Assembly (NCBI GenBank): GCA_963580455.1
Contig: OY756962.1
Location: 17,254,001-17,318,000 of the forward strand
Length of the DNA stretch: 64,000 bases
Origin: Euonymus europaeus
Taxonomy: Eukaryota > Streptophyta > Magnoliopsida > Celastrales > Celastraceae
Reading direction: 5' to 3'
Part shown: positions 58,590 to 64,000 of the stretch, one piece after another
Layout of the letters: every line of letters begins with the position of its first letter
Numbering within the stretch: position 1 is the stretch's first letter
The notes under the pieces: model-generated
What the model was told of the DNA's origin: nothing
Seen by the model: the letters and a program-made list of their open reading frames with translations, nothing else
Databases searched by the model: none
Made by a program: the position numbers and the translations under genes

Positions 58590-60899
58590 ATGTTGAGTAT
58601 TGTAAGCATCGTACTGTTGTTGTTTATGGAGAATTAGCTAATATGTTTTAATAAGTTTACTCCATGTCTATCCCTTGTTGCTCGTTATCTTCAATGAAAG
58701 TATTTGAATAATTATGTTTGACTTGATCCTTGAGTGGTATAAAAGTTACCATCATGATGGTACAGTTGTTCATTCGAGAGGTAAAAAAAACAAAACAAAA
58801 AAGAAAAAAACAAAAAAACAACCCGCTTGAGTGAAAACCTGAAAAGGCATTCTTGGCAAAAATTAGGGTTTGTAAAAAAGCAAAATGCTAGAGTAAAAGT
58901 CTGAAAGGACGCTCTAAAAGAGAAAAAAAAAAGAGAAGAAAAAAGTAAAAGGCCTGCACTTTAAATTTAGGCTGCACATTCTGGTTACTTGAAGAAGAAG
59001 AAGAATTGATGGGACATAAACTTGTTGCATCAATGAGTGGTGTTGATTTGGTCAGTACTTTGTCTCGAATTGATATGGATGAATCAGATTCATGGTGTTT
59101 AGATTGAATGACAGTGAATGGATCACGCTCCAAAACCGGGGCAGTTTTGGGAGCGACATTTTTGATAGCTTGGCAAAGAAGTTAGGTTGGGAGACATGGA
59201 AAGTTCCGGCTTCATGACAATTAATTGCTCACGCACCATGACAGTTAATTGCACATACTCCAAAACTGGGGCAGTTTTGGGTGCAATGTTTCTGTTATCT
59301 GGACAAAGAAATTTTGGTTGGGAGACATGGAAAGTTCCGGCTTCATGACAGTTAATTGCACACGCACCAAAACTGGGGCAGTTTTGGGTGCGACGTTCTT
59401 GTTATTATAATTTCATCCAGGATAAATCACACAGAAGAAGGAGTTTGAAGACAAATATTTTGGGTTCAGTGACTACGTCATGAGTTCTGGATTTGACTAT
59501 TGTTAATTGGGTACACACCAAAAGAAGAGCAATTTTGGCACAATCTTTGACTTATCACATATTTCATCTTGGGGAATTTCAATTTACATTCCCTTTCTTT
59601 TCCTTCTTTCTCTTTCTGTATATATCTTACTCTAAAATATATCATGAGATTATCCATTCTTCGGTTTTGCTACTCATTCCTTCCATTTCCATATTCTGAT
59701 TCCATATCCCAAAAATTTCCCATTCTTGGCATGCTTAATCGTACTATTGAACTTATCATTGATTGAAGTCTTGACAGTGAATGTTATGACTGCATTAAGA
59801 TATTATTTTTGAGAAAGAATTGATAGATTTTGGCACCCTAAGTTGAAAAAGACTTGATGAATAAACATGTGATCGAGGCAAGTATTATCAGAAGAGGGAC
59901 GATCCTGATTATAAAATGTGAGCATTAACAAAAAAAAAAAAAACAAAAAAAACAAAAAAACAAAACAAAAGACGTTTTAGTAAACATGAATTGTTGAAAT
60001 TAGGAATGTTTGTACATATAAAATTTGAAAATTGCACAAAAGTTGGTTTTTTTTAGTGCATGGGTTTTTATCCTTTAGTGGAGAAACAGATTGGTCTAGG
60101 GATCCGTGATTGCACGCATGTTTAGGAATAAAAAGGTCTTTGAAAAGTCGTGCATTTTTTTTAATGAGATATTCATAAAAATTGCTCATTGCATACATCA
60201 TCATTGCATATCCTTTGTGTATTGTTGCAAGTTTGTTCGAAAGGTACAATTTTGAAGGTGTCATTTTTCTCAGATTAGAATTTGAATTACATATCCTATA
60301 AAGCCTGATTAATCGTTTCATCATTGCCTTGACAGGTGGCTCTAAACCTCGATCAATTCTTTCAGTCTGTATTCATGTCTTGTTACTCGTACGTGTCCAT
60401 TAATTTTTGGAAAAAATAAACAAAAAGAAAAAGGAGAAGACAGACGTGACCCTTACTTTCGGCGTCTTTTTGAAAGTTTCGGACCGTTCTTTACAATTTT
60501 TTGTCTTTTCTGGTCAAATAATTTCGTTTTCATCACGAAGTCAACATTTCTCTATCACCTCCACCGTGCCTGATCATGATATTCTAACCACTTTCCGACA
60601 ATGACGTGACCGGTCACATCTTTCATTTTCTCATGAGACGACGTTTGCCCGCCATGTGAAATTCCAATTTTTTCCATCGTCCCTTGAAAGACTCGCAGTT
60701 CACCTGTAATGGTCTGCCTGCTCTGGCCCAATCTTCTTTCTTTCTCTTCTAAAGCTGCACATCTTCGTTGTTGAATCTGTTCATTTTCTCTTTTCTGACT
60801 ACCTTCATCATCACTTCGTCACCATTCCTGATTTTGTTCGGATCATCGCACATTCATTTCCATAACTTTTTTCAGATATACCATCATTCGACCTTTCGA
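58590..60899 (+). other. Spacer between the two element ORFs
   Basis: Contains A-rich low-complexity stretches (58780-58960 and 59930-59970), a tandem repeat at 59130-59400 and otherwise AT-rich sequence. ORFs on either strand here show no domain. Confidence 0.55.
59130..59400 (+). repeat. Tandem repeat with palindromic core
   Basis: Three units start near 59131, 59261 and 59369 (spacing 130 and 108). Each has a core with arms CCAAAACTG and CAGTTTTGG around GGG (one mismatch in the first copy), followed in the first two by GGTTGGGAGACATGGAAAG and TTCCGGCTTCATGAC. Confidence 0.85.
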
Positions 60900-61884
60900 A
60901 TGGACGATAATCTATCACCCCGCTCACAAACGATTGTATCGTTTGCTAAAGCGGAAATCATTCCTGAGAGACGATTTGACTTTCATATTCTTATAGATTC
61001 CAACGCCCGCTGGGCTATGAAATACCTCCAGGATCACTCCATGTCATTTCTGATTAACTCTGATCCTGAGGGTGATTTATCAGTGTATCCTCGTATAGTT
61101 CGTGGTTTCTACGAAACTTTAGAAATGTTACCATCGAGTGCGAGAACCGAATCAAAACCGGTTTATCAGGTGGAAATAATTGGTATAAAATTCCGATTCA
61201 CCACGGCGGACATATGCGAATGCTTAGGGTATCCCCTTCTTACGAAGTGGCTACTGGTTTCAAAGCACCGGTGTCTGTCTCTAAGGAAGAGATAATTGAT
61301 GACATGTGTGGAGGACAGATCGATGAGAAGGTAAAGGCTACACGTCGCTCATATCTGCCATCAAATATGTGGTTGCTGGACGATGTTGTCCGACACAACC
61401 TCTGTCCCATTGGTCACCGCCACCAGCGACGGGGTAACATTCTCCATGCCTTATATTACATGTATAAAGGAGTTTGGTTCGACATTGGAGAATTCTTTAT
61501 GGCCACTATTCTGAAGGCACAGAGTTTTGTGGAGAACAGACCACGAAGGTGGAGAAATTGTATTTTCCGCGACTCATTACCCGACTGATTTTGAGCAAAC
61601 ACATTAATCCTCCTCAAAGCCAAATTTCCCTACTTTATCCAGTAATTACTATGCAGAAAAATAACTGGCGAAAAGGTATTAACCAAATGGCCACTACTGC
61701 AAAGAGACTTCAAGCATCACGGTCTCAAGTTCCAGTACTAGGAGAAACATCCCGGTCTGCTGCTAAACCACCATCACCTGACCACACTCAGGAAACACTA
61801 GTTCAGAAGCAACAATCGGAGGCCAGAAGACAAAGGTGGGAGCAACTGTTGAATGTGGTCGCGAATATGGACAGGCCCAATTAG
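60900..61884 (+). pseudogene. Element ORF 2: second, frameshifted copy of the ORF 1 domain type
   Basis: The ATG at 60900 starts MDDNLSPRSQTIVSFAKAE. The frame is open to about 61235, then the homologous reading moves to the frame open at 61214-61588 and again to that at 61474-61884, so two frameshifts break it. Parts align by eye with ORF 1 in order: IIPERRFDFHI with IIPERGIQVV, YPRIVRGFYETL with VVQLVREFYANA, VEIIGIKFRFTTADICECLG with VRGARVSFDSQTINDVYNLP, then HNLCPIGHRHQRRGNILHAL and YKGVWFDIGEFF with KLMPSTHSVDVSKDRALLLY and SGKSIDVGKVL. The end is basic and Q-rich. It probably does not give a full protein in this copy. Confidence 0.65.
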
Positions 61885-62099
61885 AATGTCTACAGTGTCA
61901 GTCAATGTAACATTTATCCAAGTCTAGCCCATGTTACAGAAATTCCCTGCAAATATTTGTGTAAATGTAAAATAAATAAAAATTCATAAAATTGCTTGCA
62001 AAAACAAAAAAAAAACTAAAAAATCAAAAAATCAAAATCCAATTCATTCAAAATTCAGCCAAGTGCAAATTTCTTTATGTACATACAAATTCAAAACCA

Positions 62100-62720
62100 A
62101 AAAAAAATAAATAAATTTAGCCAAGCCAGGAGTGGCTACATGATCCTGTGCAAATTTCTTTATGTAAATACAAAATTCAAAAAAATCAAAAAAAATCCAA
62201 TTCATTCAAATTTTGCCAAGTTGGGGATGGCTACAGTGATCCCATGCACATTTCTTAAAACAAAAAAGAAAAAACATTTCAAAAGTTAGCCAAGCTGGGA
62301 GTGGCTACAGTGATCCCATGCACATTTCTTAAAAATAAAAAACATTTCAAAAGTTTGCCAAGCTGGGAGTGGCTACAGTGATCCCGTGCAATTTATTCTT
62401 CAAAATTTCAGCCAAGCCGGAAATGGCTACAGTGATCCCGTGCTATTTATTCTTCAAAATTTCAGCCAAGCCGGAGATGGCTACAGTGATCCCGAGCAAT
62501 ATTATTTTTCAAAATTTCAGCCAAGCCGGAGATGGCTACAGTGATCCCGTGCAATTTATTTTTCTCCAAAATTTGCCAAGCCGGGGATGGCTACAGTGAT
62601 CCCGTGCAATTTATTCTTCAAAATTTCAGCCAAGCCGGAGATGGCTACAATGATCCCGAGCAATATTATTTTTTTAAAAAATTTTGCCAAGCCAGAGATT
62701 GGCTACAGAGGTCCCGTATA
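62100..62720 (+). repeat. 3' minisatellite of the Tat/Ogre-like element
   Basis: About ten units with the core GCCAAGCCGGAGATGGCTAC followed by AGTGATCCCGTGCAATTT and an A/T-rich link. Core positions are near 62118, 62212, 62287, 62357, 62410, 62464, 62519, 62574, 62628 and 62687, so units shrink from 70-95 bp to 54-55 bp. The core arms AGCCA and TGGCT can pair. Overlapping short ORFs follow the repeat only. Confidence 0.9.
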
Positions 62721-62794
62721 TTTTTACATGCTTCAATTGGTACAAAAATCGGCTTTCTACTCCTTTGCGCGTCATTTACGATGTAAAGTCACGC

Positions 62795-62807
62795 AAAGGG
62801 GGGCAGC
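62795..62807 (+). other. Polypurine tract of the Tat/Ogre-like element
   Basis: AAAGGGGGGCAGC lies directly before the 3' LTR start TGTAGTACCCC, the standard place for plus-strand priming. Confidence 0.85.
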
Positions 62808-64000
62808 TGTAGTACCCCATTTTTGTCCGGACACTTGTTATTTTTAATAACATGATAATAAAAATTGAAAAAAAAGGAAAAAACAAATAAAAAAGAGCAT
62901 CTCCAATCAATCCCAAATTAGCCCAATTAAGTCCAAATAACCAAATGCCCGTTGCTTAACCCATTATCCAAAATGCACCAAAGCCCAACAATTTCGGCCC
63001 AAACCCTACATCAAAACTATCCACCTAAGCCCTAGCCCTAGCCCTAAAAAGACTTGATGAAAGAAAAAAGAAAAGCTTTTGGTGAATGGGAGGCGCTGGC
63101 ACAAGAGGTCAAAGGTGGGGGACTAGACGGGAGAAAGTAAGAGGGAAGGTGGGAGACAGCAGGTAATGGAGAAGGTAGCGGAAAGGGAAAGGTAGTGGAA
63201 AACAGAGAGGAGAGATGAGTTTTAAAAGGGGAGAAAAGAAAGAGGAAAAGAAAAAAGAAGAGGAAGTAGAGTGGATTTGGAGGTGCTGCGCCAGTTTTCT
63301 GGACGGAACGATCGGGGAATGATCCGTGGTCCGATCGGAGTGAAATTCGGATAGTAACTTCAGAACACTTAGAGCTTTATTCTGATCGGTGCGATTGCCA
63401 TTTGAAGGTGTCTATCTACCCCGGTTTCCGATAGAAAGTGACTGCAATTTTGGGGAGGAGACACTGCACACAGGTTTTTCAATCAACGATCGGGGAACTA
63501 TCCGTGGTCCGATCAAAGTGAAATTTGGACAGTAACTTCACAGCACTTGGAGCTTTATTCTGATCGGTGCGATGACCATTTGAAGGTGTCTATCTACCCC
63601 GGTTTCCGATAGAAAGTGACTGCAATTTTGGGAGAAGAGACACTGCACACAGGTTTTTCAATCATTGATCGGGGAACGATCCGTGGTCCGATCGAAGTGA
63701 AATTTGGACAGTAACTTCACAACACTTGGAGCTTTATTCTGATCGGTGCGATTGCCATTTGAAGGTGTCTATTTACCCCGGTTTCCGATAGAAGGTGACT
63801 GTAATAATAGGTTATTGTGGATTTTTGGATCTGGTTTTGCTGGTTTGCTGCTCTGTTTCTTTGTTTGCAGGCTGGACGGGAAGAGGCGGCAGGGAAGGAG
63901 CTTCTGGACATGTGCTGGAGGAGACGATGAACAGTAGTGGGACGTTGGGCCAGGGATGGTTGTTGGGCCGGTGGTAGATTTGATGGTTGTTGGGCCGGGT
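62808..64000 (+). repeat. 3' LTR of the Tat/Ogre-like element, partial
   Basis: The first 1193 bp of the LTR, the same as 53040-54234 apart from about 14 substitutions and two single-base indels by eye. It includes the ~180-bp tandem array. The rest lies beyond the window. Confidence 0.92.

Larger units (their letters stand above)
53040..64000 (+). mobile_element. Tat/Ogre-like non-autonomous LTR element, 3' end outside the window
   Basis: Order: 5' LTR 53040-55191, primer site, long leader, ORF 1 (57480-58589), repeats, ORF 2 (60900-61884, frameshifted), minisatellite, polypurine tract, 3' LTR from 62808. If the 3' LTR has the length of the 5' one, the whole element is about 11.9 kb. By eye the two LTRs differ by about 14 substitutions and two 1-bp indels over the visible 1193 bp (about 1.2 percent), so the insertion is young. 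No gag, protease, RT or integrase is seen. The 5' flank CTAAG (53035-53039) is the candidate duplication. The lineage follows from the primer site and LTR end. Confidence 0.88.

Noticed and set aside
1..64000. tRNA or rRNA genes, organelle DNA insertions
   Set aside because: I saw no convincing tRNA cloverleaf, rRNA stretch or chloroplast/mitochondrial gene by reading. A covariance-model or organelle search was not possible.

Overview
This is a repeat-dominated, AT-rich plant (dicot-type) nuclear window. I see no intact host gene. The basis is Ty1/copia, Ty3/gypsy chromovirus-type and Tat/Ogre-type LTR retroelements with plant-style primer sites, a degraded plant receptor-like-protein fragment, and a tandem satellite with a nucleosome-sized monomer. 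The species cannot be named from the sequence.

Positions 1-41175 are one tandem array of a ~160-bp satellite, about 17.9 kb and roughly 110 monomers. Eight LTR-element insertions cut it into nine blocks. Six of them have TG...CA ends and flanking 5-bp target-site duplications that are perfect or differ by one base. They are: a ~2.2-kb copia-like solo LTR (433-2606), a complete gag-only non-autonomous Ty3-type element (7691-13482), a reversed and truncated relative of the first (15967-17576), a reversed gag-only chromovirus-like element with both LTRs (19748-26297), and four more solo LTRs (27180-29373, 33870-35354, 36785-38881, 39623-41010). Monomers are of several subtypes that recur in the same order, so the array has higher-order repeats of about 2.08 kb (13 monomers) and about 2.49 kb.

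Positions 41176-53039 are a graveyard of nested elements. A minus-strand copia with dead protease and integrase sites abuts the 3' end of a frameshifted receptor-like-protein pseudogene. A second minus-strand copia remnant follows, split by a chromovirus-type solo LTR (47411-51889) that itself holds a copia solo LTR (48635-51025). After that comes a minus-strand Tat/Ogre-like LTR fragment.

Positions 53040-64000 are most of a young Tat/Ogre-type non-autonomous element: a 2152-bp 5' LTR, a primer site, a 369-codon ORF with a plant-transposon-type domain, a second frameshifted ORF of related design, a 3' minisatellite, a polypurine tract and the first 1193 bp of the 3' LTR. No gag, protease, reverse transcriptase or integrase is visible inside it, so it would need enzymes from a relative.

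Overall this looks like a pericentromeric or centromeric heterochromatin block. The lineage names and the centromere idea are inference; boundaries, duplications, primer sites and frameshifts were read directly. Identity and divergence figures were counted by eye.
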